NCBI RefSeq assembly: GCF_000730645.1
Contig: NZ_BBIU01000011.1
Coordinates: 124,001-188,000, forward strand
DNA length: 64,000 bases
Source: Pseudomonas parafulva NBRC 16636 = DSM 17004
GTDB lineage: Bacteria > Pseudomonadota > Gammaproteobacteria > Pseudomonadales > Pseudomonadaceae
Reading direction: 5' to 3'
Part shown: positions 42,301-55,162 of the stretch, one piece after another
Numbering within the stretch: the stretch's first letter is position 1
Layout of the letters: the number at the start of each line of letters is the position of its first letter
Program-made: the position numbers and the translations under genes
The notes under the pieces: generated by a model
Database searches by the model: none
The model's input: only the letters and a program-made list of their open reading frames with translations
What the model was told of the DNA's origin: nothing

Positions 42301-42399
42301 TTTGGTGTAGGACAGCGCGCCGATCGCGGCCAGTAGAATCATCAGGAACAGCACGATCTGGCGGTTGCGCAACGCCCAGGCAGACAGGTTGAACCCCAT
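39331..42399 (-). CDS. RND efflux transporter (AcrB/TriC-like)
   Basis: The 1022-residue inner-membrane proton-driven pump has twelve transmembrane helices in two halves. SEDPPFTFKAMVIRTLWPGA near the start and the central GALVLALGLLVDDAIIAVEM with proton-relay Asp residues are typical of the HAE type. The porter domain resembles TriC-like pumps more than MexB. It lies six bases after its adaptor gene. No outer-membrane channel gene is adjacent. Confidence 0.92.
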   Translation of the reverse strand: MGFNLSAWALRNRQIVLFLMILLAAIGALSYTKLGQSEDPPFTFKAMVIRTLWPGATAEEVSRQVTERIEKKLMETGEYERIVSFSRPGESQVTFMARDSLHSKDIPELWYQIRKKVADIRHTLPPEIQGPFFNDEFGTTFGNIYALTGEGFDYAVLKDYADRIQIQLQRVKDVGKVELLGLQDEKVWIELSNLKLATLGIPLQAVQQALQEQNAVSTAGFFETPSERLQLRVSGRFDSVEQIRQFPLRVGDRTLRIGDVAEVQRGFNDPPAPRMRFMGEDAIGLAVSMKDGGDILVLGKALESEFERLARSLPAGMELRKVSDQPAAVKAGVGEFVQVLIEALVIVLLVSFFSLGLRTGLVVALAIPLVLAMTFAAMYYFGIGLHKISLGALVLALGLLVDDAIIAVEMMAIKMEQGYDRLKAASYAWTSTAFPMLTGTLITAAGFLPIATAASSTGEYTRSIFQVVTIALLASWVAAVVFVPYLGERLLPDLARQREARHGEDGFAPDPYATPFYRRVRRVVEWCVRRRKTVILLTLAAFAGSILLFRFVPQQFFPASGRPELMVDLKLAEGASLANTAEKVRQLEALLRQQQGIDNYVAYVGTGSPRFYLPLDQQLPAPSFAQFVVLAESMEARERLRNWLIDTVDQQFPDVRARVTRLENGPPVGYPVQFRVTGEHIETARELARQVAEKVRENPHVVNVHLDWEEPSKAVFLEIDQDRARALGVSTAQLSSFLRSSLTGTTVSQYREDNELIEILLRGTAQERGELGNLASLALPTENGHSVALSQVATLAYGFEEGIIWHRNRLPTVTVRADIYDKQQPATLVKQIEPTLQGIRASLPEGYLLEVGGTVEDAERGQKSVNAGMPLFVVVVLSLLMIQLRSFSRTVMVFLTAPLGLIGVTLFLLVFRQPFGFVAMLGTIALAGMIMRNSVILVDQIEQDIAAGLGRWQAIIEATVRRFRPIVLTALAAVLAMIPLSRSVFYGPMAVAIMGGLIVATALTLLFLPALYAAWFRVRKSD

Positions 42400-42405
42400 C
42401 GGGAC

Positions 42406-44382
<1,977 letters not shown>

Positions 44383-44402
44383 ATTCATAAGAAGTCCCTT
44401 AA

Positions 44403-44428
44403 TAAAAAAGCGCCCGTAGAGAGGCGCT
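44403..44428 (-). terminator. Rho-independent terminator (minus strand)
   Basis: AGCGCC-tctctacg-GGCGCT is followed by TTTTTT when read on the minus strand. No clear minus-strand gene feeds it; it is probably left over from an older gene. Confidence 0.6.
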
Positions 44429-44886
44429 AAAATTCACCTACCACAGGCGCGTAGGGTTTACAGGTGAATGCACTGACGCGAACAACTGCCCGTCGCTCTT
44501 GCCAAGCTGCTTTGAAATGAGACACTTTCCAAAGCAGCGAGGCCTCTTCCGCTGGCCTTAAACTAACAAAGGAGGCTGACATCAAGATGATCGCGCAATG
44601 ACAATTTGGACATGTAATAGAGGGTAAGATAATTATTCGAGAGACTACTGAGCCGGCACGCGTACTCATTCGCAGAAAGGCGTAGCCGTTTCTGCCATGC
44701 ATGGGGACTGCCTGAGTGGCACACTCGATCCAGAGTCGGTACCCTTCTCTACAACCTAACGACCGAAATACTGCCTGCCCTGGCTGATTCAACATGCCAG
44801 GCGAAGCTGTCATACACCGTCGCAGGCCCAGAATCCGCGAAGCTCAGAGGTGGAGCCTGCATGACTGTCAGAAATCTTGCGGCTAC
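44429..44886. other. Region without a convincing gene
   Basis: One 128-codon minus frame is present but has no gene-like composition or ribosome site. The region lies between the IS3 remnant and the czcR control region. I see no RNA gene in it. Confidence 0.5.
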
Positions 44887-44901
44887 ATTACAAATTTGTA
44901 G
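44887..44901 (+). promoter_or_regulatory. CzcR-type box upstream of czcRS
   Basis: ATTACAAATTTGTAG matches the island consensus ATTACAAWTYYGTMA. It lies about 175 bases before czcR, suggesting autoregulation. Confidence 0.7.
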
Positions 44902-45075
44902 GATTTCGCCGCGGCCAGCGTCTTCGCGTTAAAATTCAAGCGTCCTCAGGTGACCCGGCGTATGGGCAGAGGTAGCGACTACCCCATGCCATACCCCCAG
45001 CCAAATTTTCGAACAGCCTGCAACCATAATCTTGGCGGATTAGGCCATCTCCTTCCTCACACCTTGAGATAAGTT

Positions 45076-45750
45076 ATGCGCGTTCTAGTTGTGGAAGACG
45101 AAGTAAAAACTGCCGAATATCTTCAGCAGGGCCTATCCGAAAGCGGGTACGTCGTAGATATCGTGCACAACGGTGTGGGTGCCCTGCACTTGTTCAACAC
45201 TCATGTCTATTCGTTGGTCCTGCTGGACGTGAACCTGCCGGGTATCGACGGTTGGGACCTTCTGGAAACCATCCGAAAAACCAGCCGGGTCCGCATCATC
45301 ATGCTGACCGCCCGAGGTCGCATCAATGACAAGCTCAAAGGGTTGGACGGTGGCGCGGATGATTACCTTGTGAAGCCATTCGAATTTCCTGAGCTCCTTG
45401 CTCGTATCCGTTCGCTGCAGCGCCGTGGGGATGAGTTGGTCGAGAAAAGCTCGCTGAAAATTGCCGACCTCGAACTCGATGCCGTCCGCCATCGCGTCTT
45501 CCGAAGTGGCACCCGTATCGATCTGACCACCAAGGAGTTTACGCTCCTGCACCTGCTCATGAGCCGAACGGGCGAAGCGCTGACTCGCTCTCAGATCATC
45601 TCGTTGGTCTGGGACATGAATTTTGATTGCGACACCAATGTCATCGACGTCGCCATCCGGCGCTTGCGCTCGAAGATCGATGACCCGTTTGAAACCAAGC
45701 TCATTCACACGCTCCGTGGCGTTGGGTACGTTTTTGAGGAACGCGCATGA
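45076..45750 (+). CDS. czcR: Heavy-metal response regulator CzcR
   Basis: The 224-residue OmpR-type regulator has a receiver domain with phospho-acceptor Asp51 (VLLDVNLPGIDGW), Thr in MLTARG and Lys in YLVKPFEFPELLARI. The C-terminal winged helix contains DLTTKEFTLLHLLMSR, SQIISLVWDMNFDCDTNVID and the RRLRSKIDDPFETKLIHTLR wing, as in CzcR/CopR/CusR. It overlaps czcS by four bases. Confidence 0.95.
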   Translation: MRVLVVEDEVKTAEYLQQGLSESGYVVDIVHNGVGALHLFNTHVYSLVLLDVNLPGIDGWDLLETIRKTSRVRIIMLTARGRINDKLKGLDGGADDYLVKPFEFPELLARIRSLQRRGDELVEKSSLKIADLELDAVRHRVFRSGTRIDLTTKEFTLLHLLMSRTGEALTRSQIISLVWDMNFDCDTNVIDVAIRRLRSKIDDPFETKLIHTLRGVGYVFEERA

Positions 45751-47165
45751 GGCCATTCAGCCTGGCTGCAAAGCTGGGATTAAAAGTTGGGTTGATGAGT
45801 GCAGCGTTGCTGCTACTGTTCGCCACCTTCGGCTATCTGATGGTAGGCGAGGCTCTGGAGAGAAACGCCAGAGCGGATCTTGAAGTAAAGATGGCGGGGA
45901 TGGCTCACAACCTGTCCACCCTCACGGATATCTCCGGTGTCAACGCGGATGCGCATCAGCTTGTCGACTTGGTCATGGGCCACAACAACCTGTATGTGAG
46001 CATATTCGATACCTCGCCCAGTCAGACTCCACTGCTCTCGATTGGCTCGAGACAGGTCAATCTGGAGGTACACAAGTTTCAGCCGGAGGCCCAGCCCAAA
46101 GAGCACGAATGGCGGGATACGCAGGGCCGTCCTCTGCTGAGTGCTTCCCGGATCATGCGCTTGGGCGATGGAACAGAGGTCAGCGTCTACATGACCATGG
46201 ACCAGTCATCCAGTGAGGCGCTGCTCGATGCATTGCTGACTTGGGCCATGATGATGTCTCCCGTAATCCTCGCGCTGATCCTGGCCATAGGCTGGTGGAC
46301 TGTGCGCAGAGGCCTGCTGCCACTGACCAAGTTCCTCAAGATCGCGTCGAAAATCTCAACCGAAAGCCTCGACCATCGTCTCCCAACTGATGGGATGCCG
46401 GCAGAACTCAAAATGCTCGCCGACGGCATTAACATCATGCTGGCTCGCCTGGATGATGGGGTTCAGCAGCTCTCGCAGTTTTCCGACGACCTTGCTCACG
46501 AGCTTCGGGCACCGCTCTCAAACCTGATGGGCAAGGCCCAGGTTGCCTTGACAAGAGAACGATCGCTTTCCGAGTACCGTGAGGTTTTGGAGTCGTGCAC
46601 AGAAGAGCTGGACCGCATGAGTCGCATGGTTTCCGACATGCTGTTCTTGGCCCAGGTCAGTCACCCGGCGTCCATGGTGGAGTTTGAACCCGTGTCCTTG
46701 GTCGACGAGGTTCAGCGTGTGTGCGACCTCTTCAGCATTTCGGCAGAGGAAGGCGAGATCCAGTTGCAGATCTTTGGCAGTGATGATGTGGTGCGTGGGA
46801 ACCGCCTGATGGTTCAACGGGCCGTGTCGAACCTTGTGTCGAACGCTATCCGCTACTGCCCTCGCGGCCGCACGGTCTACGTGAAGGTGCAACATTGTGC
46901 GAGCGGTACGACCTTGAGTGTAGGCAACCCCGGCCGTGGTATTGCCAAACAACACCACACGCACTTGTTTGAGCGGTTCTACCGTGTCGACAAAAGCCGA
47001 GCCCGGAGTGAAGGCGGTACCGGTCTGGGTTTGGCCATCGTGCAGTCAATCATGAGCCTGCATCAGGGCTCGGCTAGCGTGGAGGTGACCGAAGAAAACT
47101 TCACCTGGTTCCATCTTCACTTTCCCGCAGGCCAGCTCATGCAGCCGGCAATGGCCGCCGCTTAA
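45747..47165 (+). CDS. czcS: Heavy-metal sensor histidine kinase CzcS
   Basis: The 472-residue kinase has transmembrane helices at about 13-33 and 165-187 flanking a periplasmic sensor that includes His/Asp/Glu residues (NADAHQLVDLVMGHNNLYVS). HAMP follows, then an H-box with His251 (DDLAHELRAPLSNL), an N-box (NLVSNAIRYCP) and a G-box (GGTGLGLAIVQSI). The family senses periplasmic Zn, Cd or Co. It ends the czcRS operon before a strong terminator. Confidence 0.94.
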   Translation: MRPFSLAAKLGLKVGLMSAALLLLFATFGYLMVGEALERNARADLEVKMAGMAHNLSTLTDISGVNADAHQLVDLVMGHNNLYVSIFDTSPSQTPLLSIGSRQVNLEVHKFQPEAQPKEHEWRDTQGRPLLSASRIMRLGDGTEVSVYMTMDQSSSEALLDALLTWAMMMSPVILALILAIGWWTVRRGLLPLTKFLKIASKISTESLDHRLPTDGMPAELKMLADGINIMLARLDDGVQQLSQFSDDLAHELRAPLSNLMGKAQVALTRERSLSEYREVLESCTEELDRMSRMVSDMLFLAQVSHPASMVEFEPVSLVDEVQRVCDLFSISAEEGEIQLQIFGSDDVVRGNRLMVQRAVSNLVSNAIRYCPRGRTVYVKVQHCASGTTLSVGNPGRGIAKQHHTHLFERFYRVDKSRARSEGGTGLGLAIVQSIMSLHQGSASVEVTEENFTWFHLHFPAGQLMQPAMAAA

Positions 47166-47183
47166 AACGCGCAGTCATGAATA

Positions 47184-47208
47184 GGCCCGTCAATCGACGG
47201 GCCTTTTT
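47184..47208 (+). terminator. Rho-independent terminator after czcS
   Basis: GGCCCGTC-aatc-GACGGGCC is a perfect eight-pair stem followed by TTTTT. Confidence 0.92.
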
Positions 47209-47222
47209 GTTTGCCTTATGCA

Positions 47223-47557
47223 TCAGTGCCGGAGGACCACCGGGTCCATGGGCGACCGCACAATCACCGACTCTATGATCTTCTGCTCGTTTGCCATTAT
47301 GGTTGCTGTGGTCAGCTCAGCAATTAAAGGCCGAACGGCTAGCTTTTCTGCATTTGACCAAGCTATCTCGGCCTTGTGCACCTCTTCTTGGACCTGTCGA
47401 CCAACCGCTTCTACCTGCTCCACCAGCTCGTTCGATTTTTCCAGCACCGCGCTACCTGCCCGTGTCTGGGTGGTGAGATCGTCAAGCTGGGCGGTGAGCT
47501 TTTCTGTGCATCGTCGGATAGCGCCAATGGCAACTGCCCAGGCTCAATGTCATTCAA
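47223..47557 (-). pseudogene. Frameshifted small coiled-coil gene
   Basis: The 3' part encodes SNELVEQVEAVGRQVQEEVH and RPLIAELTTATIMANEQKII. A second frame upstream encodes NDIEPGQLPLALSDDAQK, which would join it at KLTAQLDDLTTQTR if one A were restored in an A run. The join reads like one about 110-residue helical protein. The homologue is unknown to me. The region up to the small exported gene also holds two CzcR-type boxes. Confidence 0.4.
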
Positions 47558-47607
47558 GGCTATCTTCTAGGGCGGCCAACAACGCCGCGCTGAATTATCG
47601 CAATAGA

Positions 47608-47622
47608 TATCAAAATTGTAAT
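47608..47622 (-). promoter_or_regulatory. CzcR-type box, weak copy
   Basis: On the minus strand it reads ATTACAATTTTGATA, matching the consensus except near the end. It lies about 94 bases from the next box. Confidence 0.45.
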
Positions 47623-47715
47623 TGACGAGAAAATTCTTAGTCGCCCTCGACAGTGCCGAGATAGACATGACCCTCCAGATTTGACGATTTAACGCACTCT
47701 GCCTGCCGTAAAGAT

Positions 47716-47730
47716 TACGGAATTGTAATT
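47716..47730 (-). promoter_or_regulatory. CzcR-type box before small exported protein gene
   Basis: On the minus strand it reads ATTACAATTCCGTAA; with one more base it is an ATTAC/GTAAT inverted repeat. It lies about 92 bases before the start codon at 47823. Confidence 0.7.
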
Positions 47731-47822
47731 ATTGACTCACCTTGTCGTTAGCTTCGCGCTCCTAAACTACAAACCCACAAAGGCTCCTAATCAGGCAGGC
47801 CTAGTATGAACCGGAGTTCACA

Positions 47823-48044
47823 GTGAAATTCGTCAACTCAATCGCTGTTGTTAGCCTGCTTCTGGGTCTCATGGGTACCGCTTACGCTGAAGGCGGCTTC
47901 GAGCGAGCGAAACAGTTCAACGAGCACTTCAGAGCTGAGCAAGCTCGCCTATGGAACGATGACGCTTCGGATCGGAACAAACAACACGTCGCTCACGAGC
48001 AAAAGAAAGCAAGCAAGGAGGGTAAGGAACACGCCGATAATTAA
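47823..48044 (+). CDS. Small exported protein of the metal island
   Basis: This 73-residue protein has a signal peptide (VVSLLLGLMGTAYAEGG). The mature part is short, charged and helical (FERAKQFNEHFRAEQARLWN) with several His (NKQHVAHEQKK). It loosely resembles PtrA-like small periplasmic proteins found with copper and zinc regulons. The adjacent CzcR-type box suggests metal induction. It is followed by a terminator, so it is a single-gene unit. Confidence 0.7.
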   Translation: MKFVNSIAVVSLLLGLMGTAYAEGGFERAKQFNEHFRAEQARLWNDDASDRNKQHVAHEQKKASKEGKEHADN

Positions 48045-48090
48045 TTGGCGATTAAACAGGACTTCAAATGACGAAAACAATCGACAAAAA

Positions 48091-48115
48091 AGCCAGGGTA
48101 AAACCTGGCTTTTTT
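48091..48115 (+). terminator. Rho-independent terminator after small exported protein gene
   Basis: AGCCAGG-gtaaaa-CCTGGCT is followed by T residues on the plus strand. An A-tract on the other side could make it work in both directions. Confidence 0.85.
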
Positions 48116-48131
48116 GTGCCTGTAAATTGAC

Positions 48132-48250
48132 TGTAGTGGTCAACAACTCCCGGACACAGAATTGAGTTTTTCTTCCGCAACCGCCGGCGGTACGAAGCCG
48201 TTGTGCTCATGCGGCCTTATCCAGTTGTACCGCTGCATGAGACGCCAATG
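48132..48250 (-). pseudogene. IS3-family transposase 3' remnant
   Basis: The minus strand encodes QRYNWIRPHEHNGFVPPAVA followed by EEKLNSVSGSC and a stop, the usual C-terminus of IS3 OrfB. The end is TGTAGTGGTCAAC, as in the remnant at 43.6 kb, but the sequences are not identical, so two different but related elements were once here. Confidence 0.8.
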
Positions 48251-48497
48251 GCCTGCTCGGCCAACGCTGTCGTCATGTAACTCACTGTCGGCACCCCCTC
48301 CGTTTCGAAGAGAAGGTGGTGCTCTCGATTACAAACCACGGGCAGCGTTTAGTATGCTTTGCCATCTGGCCCACCGGATACGATTGGAACTGACTGAGGC
48401 TTGTTCTGATCGATGTTGTTCCGCACCTTGCTCGACGCTCGTTTGTACTTGACCTCGCTGACCTTCAGCGAACAATGCTTCTGAAAGAAGCACCCCT
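48251..48497. other. Region without a convincing gene
   Basis: Only short frames without gene-like features are present between the IS3 remnant and the terminator of the DUF2790 gene. Confidence 0.5.
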
Positions 48498-48521
48498 AAA
48501 AATGCCAGGCACTGCCTGGCA
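48498..48521 (-). terminator. Rho-independent terminator after DUF2790 gene
   Basis: TGCCAGGCA-g-TGCCTGGCA is followed by TTTTT on the minus strand. It lies about 37 bases after the stop codon. Confidence 0.85.
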
Positions 48522-48558
48522 CTTGCGCATTCTCTAATTATTTTATTCACTGCGGTCA

Positions 48559-48882
48559 CTACTTGTTATTGATGCACTGTGAATACATCGAGTAACGAAC
48601 AGTCCTGAGCGTGCCCTGGGAGTCCTCGAATGTCATCAACCGTGGGTAGACTTGGCAGGTACGCGGGTCCTGCGACTGACGTACGAAATTAGCAACGTCT
48701 ATCTTCATGCCATATTTGTAATCCTGTATCTCTGGCATTGGCTGGCCATTCTTCTCCGCGTACTTGGCCACTGCGGCCTGGTGTTCCTTGGTGTATTGCA
48801 GCTGCTGGCTCTCGGAGAACGTGTTGGCCTGCGAAGCCACCGAGAAAACAACAAGTGCAGCAGCGATCATTAGCTTTTTCAT
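48559..48882 (-). CDS. DUF2790 periplasmic protein
   Basis: This 107-residue protein has a signal peptide (MIAAALVVFSVASQANTFSE). The mature part has YKYGMKIDVANFVRQSQDPR, TCQVYPRLMTFEDSQGTLRT and a second Cys, the DUF2790 pattern common in Pseudomonas. The two cysteines probably form a disulfide. Several family members respond to metals, which fits this island, but the function is unknown. Confidence 0.85.
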   Translation of the reverse strand: MKKLMIAAALVVFSVASQANTFSESQQLQYTKEHQAAVAKYAEKNGQPMPEIQDYKYGMKIDVANFVRQSQDPRTCQVYPRLMTFEDSQGTLRTVRYSMYSQCINNK

Positions 48883-48997
48883 AAACCCCTCTCAATTTCA
48901 GATCTTCTCGGGCGTCATCTTAGCAATGCATAGGCATCACCGGCATGACGAGAAACTTACAATCTTGAAAGGTAAGTGCATCTACTTTACTTTAAAC

Positions 48998-49025
48998 AAA
49001 AAAGCCCACAATACGTATTGTGGAC
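48998..49025 (-). terminator. Rho-independent terminator of czcCBA
   Basis: On the minus strand a near-perfect palindrome centred on AATACGTATT (49025–49004) is followed by TTTTTT. It lies 20 bases after the czcA stop. Confidence 0.92.
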
Positions 49026-49044
49026 TTCTCTTTAGCGGTGGCTA

Positions 49045-52212
<3,168 letters not shown>

Positions 52213-52230
52213 TCATCCTGTCAGTTCGCA

Positions 52231-53427
52231 TCAGTGACCGTGTTCGGCAGAAGCTTTGCCAAGCTCGGACTTGAGTGTGAAGCTGCCACTGGTCGCTACC
52301 TGGGCGCCGGCATTGATACCGTCGGTGATTTCCACGTAGCCGTTGTCGCGGCGGCCCAGTATTACCGGCCGGGTGTCGAAGCCTTCAGAGGTGCGCACGA
52401 ATACCGATGGTTTGTCTTCAACAGTCTGTATCGCAACTTCCGGAACGGCTACGGCCACTCGATCAGTCTGGGAAGTGACCGCGATATTCACGAACAGGCC
52501 TGGACGCCAGGCACCGTTGGGGTTGGTCAAGGTGACGCGGACGGTGGCTGCACGGTTCTGCTCACCCAGCAGGCTACCGACATACCCCACCTTTCCTTCG
52601 ACCTCGACGTTCATGTCAGGCGAAGAGACTCTGACCGCACGACCTGTCATGACCTTGCCCAAGTCCGTAGGTGGCACGGCGAAGGTGGCCCAGACTTGGT
52701 TCAGGTCGGAAAGGATGAAGGCGTTGGTTGCCTCGCTGACAACTTCACCGACGGTCAGGTGCTTCTCCACTACCACGGCGTCGAAGGGAGCCCGAAGCTC
52801 GTATCGATTACCGCCGACGGAGTTGACCGAAGCGCCGATGGCGCCCACCTTCTGTTTGGCGTTGGCCAGGGAGATTTCAGCTTCTTGAAGCGCTTGACGG
52901 GCCTGGAGGTAGTCTTGCTCTGCGGAGACCTTGTCCTGCCACAGTTGTTTCTCACGATCAAAAGTCACGCGTGCCAGTTCTAGTCGACGCTGTGCAGCCT
53001 GTTGCTCACTGCGCAGGTCAGAAATCTGTTGGCTGGCGATCACCGCGAGGACCTGGCCCTTCTTGACTGTCTCGCCCAGATTGGCCTGGACAGTCTCAAC
53101 AACGCCAGGTACGCGAGGAACGACATGGGCAGTGCGGTCTTCGTCGAAGCGAATTTCGCCTGGGAAGCTCACGACTGTACCCAAGTCACGAGGCGCCGCA
53201 GCTTCCAGGGTAACTCCGGCTGCCTTGATTTGTTCGGCGCTGAGCGTCAGCTTGCCCTCTTCTTCGCCGCCCTCTTCGTCGTGGCCTTCTTCCCCATGGC
53301 CGTCATTAGCGCCGTGCTCTGCGGTACTGGCAGGCTGCTGTTCAGAACTGTTGTTCCAGGCAAGGCTGCCAAATCCGAGGGCTACCACCGCGGCTACCGC
53401 GAGGGCCATGTTGCGTTTGTTGTCCAT
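52231..53427 (-). CDS. czcB: CzcB periplasmic adaptor
   Basis: The 398-residue membrane-fusion protein has an N-terminal anchor (LAVAAVVALGFGSLAWNN), then a His/Glu-rich segment (HGANDGHGEEGHDEEGGEEE) likely to bind metal. Barrel-sandwich, helical-hairpin and beta-barrel domains follow, and the C-terminus ends in EHGH. The His-rich region is typical of CzcB and supports zinc-class specificity. Confidence 0.95.
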   Translation of the reverse strand: MDNKRNMALAVAAVVALGFGSLAWNNSSEQQPASTAEHGANDGHGEEGHDEEGGEEEGKLTLSAEQIKAAGVTLEAAAPRDLGTVVSFPGEIRFDEDRTAHVVPRVPGVVETVQANLGETVKKGQVLAVIASQQISDLRSEQQAAQRRLELARVTFDREKQLWQDKVSAEQDYLQARQALQEAEISLANAKQKVGAIGASVNSVGGNRYELRAPFDAVVVEKHLTVGEVVSEATNAFILSDLNQVWATFAVPPTDLGKVMTGRAVRVSSPDMNVEVEGKVGYVGSLLGEQNRAATVRVTLTNPNGAWRPGLFVNIAVTSQTDRVAVAVPEVAIQTVEDKPSVFVRTSEGFDTRPVILGRRDNGYVEITDGINAGAQVATSGSFTLKSELGKASAEHGH

Positions 53428-53495
53428 TGCTACTCCTGCTGATCGTAGGCACCGGCTTGTTCAGGGCGGTGTGCCGAAAAAAATGATTGGCCCGT

Positions 53496-54770
53496 TCAGC
53501 GAACGTCGACGGTCGAGCCGACTTCGCCATAAACCCTTTCCACTTGCGCACGCGCATTGGTCGCCGCTGCCAATGATTCGAGGTATTGGCCACGAGCGAC
53601 GATCAAGGTGCGCTGTGCATCCAGCACTTCGATGAAGCCGAATTTGCCCATCTCGAAGCCGCGAGTTGCGGTCTCTACGGCTTGCTGGGCTGAAGGCAGA
53701 ATGGTCTTGTCGTAGGACTCGACCTCCTGCATGGCGGTGGACCATTGATTCAACGCGGTTTGGGTTTCGGTGCGCAGGCGCAGCTCCACAGCGTTGCGCT
53801 GGTCTCGGGCTTGATCAGCACGTCGAGAAGCGGAAAGGATGTTGCCTTGGTTGCGATCGAATAGCGGTAAAGGCATGGATAGGCCCACGGTGTTCACTCG
53901 CTCACGTACAGAGCGGTCGTATTGGCTACCCACGCTGACAGTGAGGTTTGGAATACGCTGAGCTTTCTCTGAACCGAGCGAGGCATCACTTTTGTCGATC
54001 TGCACCACGGCCTGGCGCATTTCTGCTGTCTGGTCGAGCTTTGCCAGTAGATCATCAGTACGAGGCGGCAAGCCCGGAGACAGGGTTGGCGATTCGAGTC
54101 GATCAAACACGGTGACTGAGCTGCCCGTTATTTGTGCGAGCTGTTGGTAAGCGGTTACTTTCTCCGCTTCGGCGCGTCGAAGTTGCAGCTTGGCCTCGGC
54201 CAGTTGCACCTGGGCGCGAGTGGCCTCCACCGGGGAAGATTTACCCGCGCGAACACGGCTATCGACAATGCGAAGACTGCGGTCAGTCAGCTCCAGAGAC
54301 TGCTCGGCCAGATCAAGGCCGGTCTGGGCACGCAACGCGGCGTAAAAGGCCTGCACAACGTCTGCTCGCAGACCGTTCACGCGCCGGTCCAACTCCAGCT
54401 GTGCGGCGGTCTGTCCGTAAGCGGCAACATCAACACGAGCCCCCCGCTTGCCACCCAGCTCCAGGGTCTGACTGAGCGAAACGGTCGTCGTGCTGGTGTT
54501 ACGACGGGTGTCTTCCATGTCGTACGAAATTGTGGGGTTTGGGATAAGCCCGGCCTGCTTGCGAGCACCATCAGCGATGCCAATCTCTTGCCTGGCGGCA
54601 GCCAGATCAGGGTTTGCATCCATGGCCGTCGAAAGCGCCTGGGGCAAGCTGATGCTTTGGGCAAAAGCTGCAGGTGCCATCACACCGGAGATGACTGCAC
54701 AGCGTGCAGCAATCTTCCAGGGCGAGACGGAGGTCTTGGATAAGAAACTGCGGTTATACCGGGGCACTTT
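53496..54770 (-). CDS. czcC: CzcC outer-membrane channel
   Basis: The 424-residue TolC-like factor has a signal peptide ending in VISGVMAPAAFAQS, then two outer-membrane-efflux repeats (PQALSTAMDANPDLAAARQE and NAVELRLRTETQTALNQWST). A GTG start (VPRYNRSF) with GAGGA upstream is preferred; a longer frame from 54854 would put about 28 extra residues before the signal. First gene of the czcCBA operon. Confidence 0.93.
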   Translation of the reverse strand, partial: KVPRYNRSFLSKTSVSPWKIAARCAVISGVMAPAAFAQSISLPQALSTAMDANPDLAAARQEIGIADGARKQAGLIPNPTISYDMEDTRRNTSTTTVSLSQTLELGGKRGARVDVAAYGQTAAQLELDRRVNGLRADVVQAFYAALRAQTGLDLAEQSLELTDRSLRIVDSRVRAGKSSPVEATRAQVQLAEAKLQLRRAEAEKVTAYQQLAQITGSSVTVFDRLESPTLSPGLPPRTDDLLAKLDQTAEMRQAVVQIDKSDASLGSEKAQRIPNLTVSVGSQYDRSVRERVNTVGLSMPLPLFDRNQGNILSASRRADQARDQRNAVELRLRTETQTALNQWSTAMQEVESYDKTILPSAQQAVETATRGFEMGKFGFIEVLDAQRTLIVARGQYLESLAAATNARAQVERVYGEVGSTVDVR

Positions 54771-54891
54771 GATGGTCCTCGTGCACAAACTTCGATAACG
54801 CTTGGCGAGAACGCCGAAACAGCTGCCAAGCCCCACTGGATTAGGTGATGGCACTCTAATGAGCGGTAGCTATCAGTGGGGTGGCTGGAAA

Positions 54892-54906
54892 ATTACAATT
54901 TCGTAA
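54892..54906 (+). promoter_or_regulatory. CzcR-type box upstream of czcCBA
   Basis: ATTACAATTTCGTAA, a full match to the island consensus, lies about 122 bases from the czcC start in the 392-base divergent region between czcC and the porin gene. Confidence 0.75.
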
Positions 54907-55009
54907 AGAACGCCCTTAGATAGTGGGAGGTCCAGCGCAGCACCAGAGTCACGTTAGTAATCACGGAGAGCGTAAATACGTACGGCGACGCGTAGCCATA
55001 ACGTGTAGA

Positions 55010-55024
55010 TGACGAAATTGTAAT
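55010..55024 (-). promoter_or_regulatory. CzcR-type box upstream of the OprD-family gene
   Basis: On the minus strand it reads ATTACAATTTCGTCA, almost identical to the copy facing czcC. It lies 139 bases before the porin start, so one regulator could control both divergent units. Confidence 0.75.
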
Positions 55025-55162
55025 TGTCCTATCACCCTCCCGTTATCTTCGGCCTGCAAATATGAGCTCGCGCTACGCTAGGCGCGCCGCCGGGTCAGAA
55101 CAATTAACGACACCCGCATCGGTACACACAATAAAAACTGCCGTGAATCAAAGGAGCATCGG

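Noticed and set aside
44427..44813. 128-codon minus frame before czcR
   Set aside because: No signal, motif or ribosome site; mixed composition typical of non-coding DNA near IS remnants.
48329..48559. Small minus frame near IS3 remnant
   Set aside because: It overlaps the terminator of the DUF2790 gene and has no gene-like composition.
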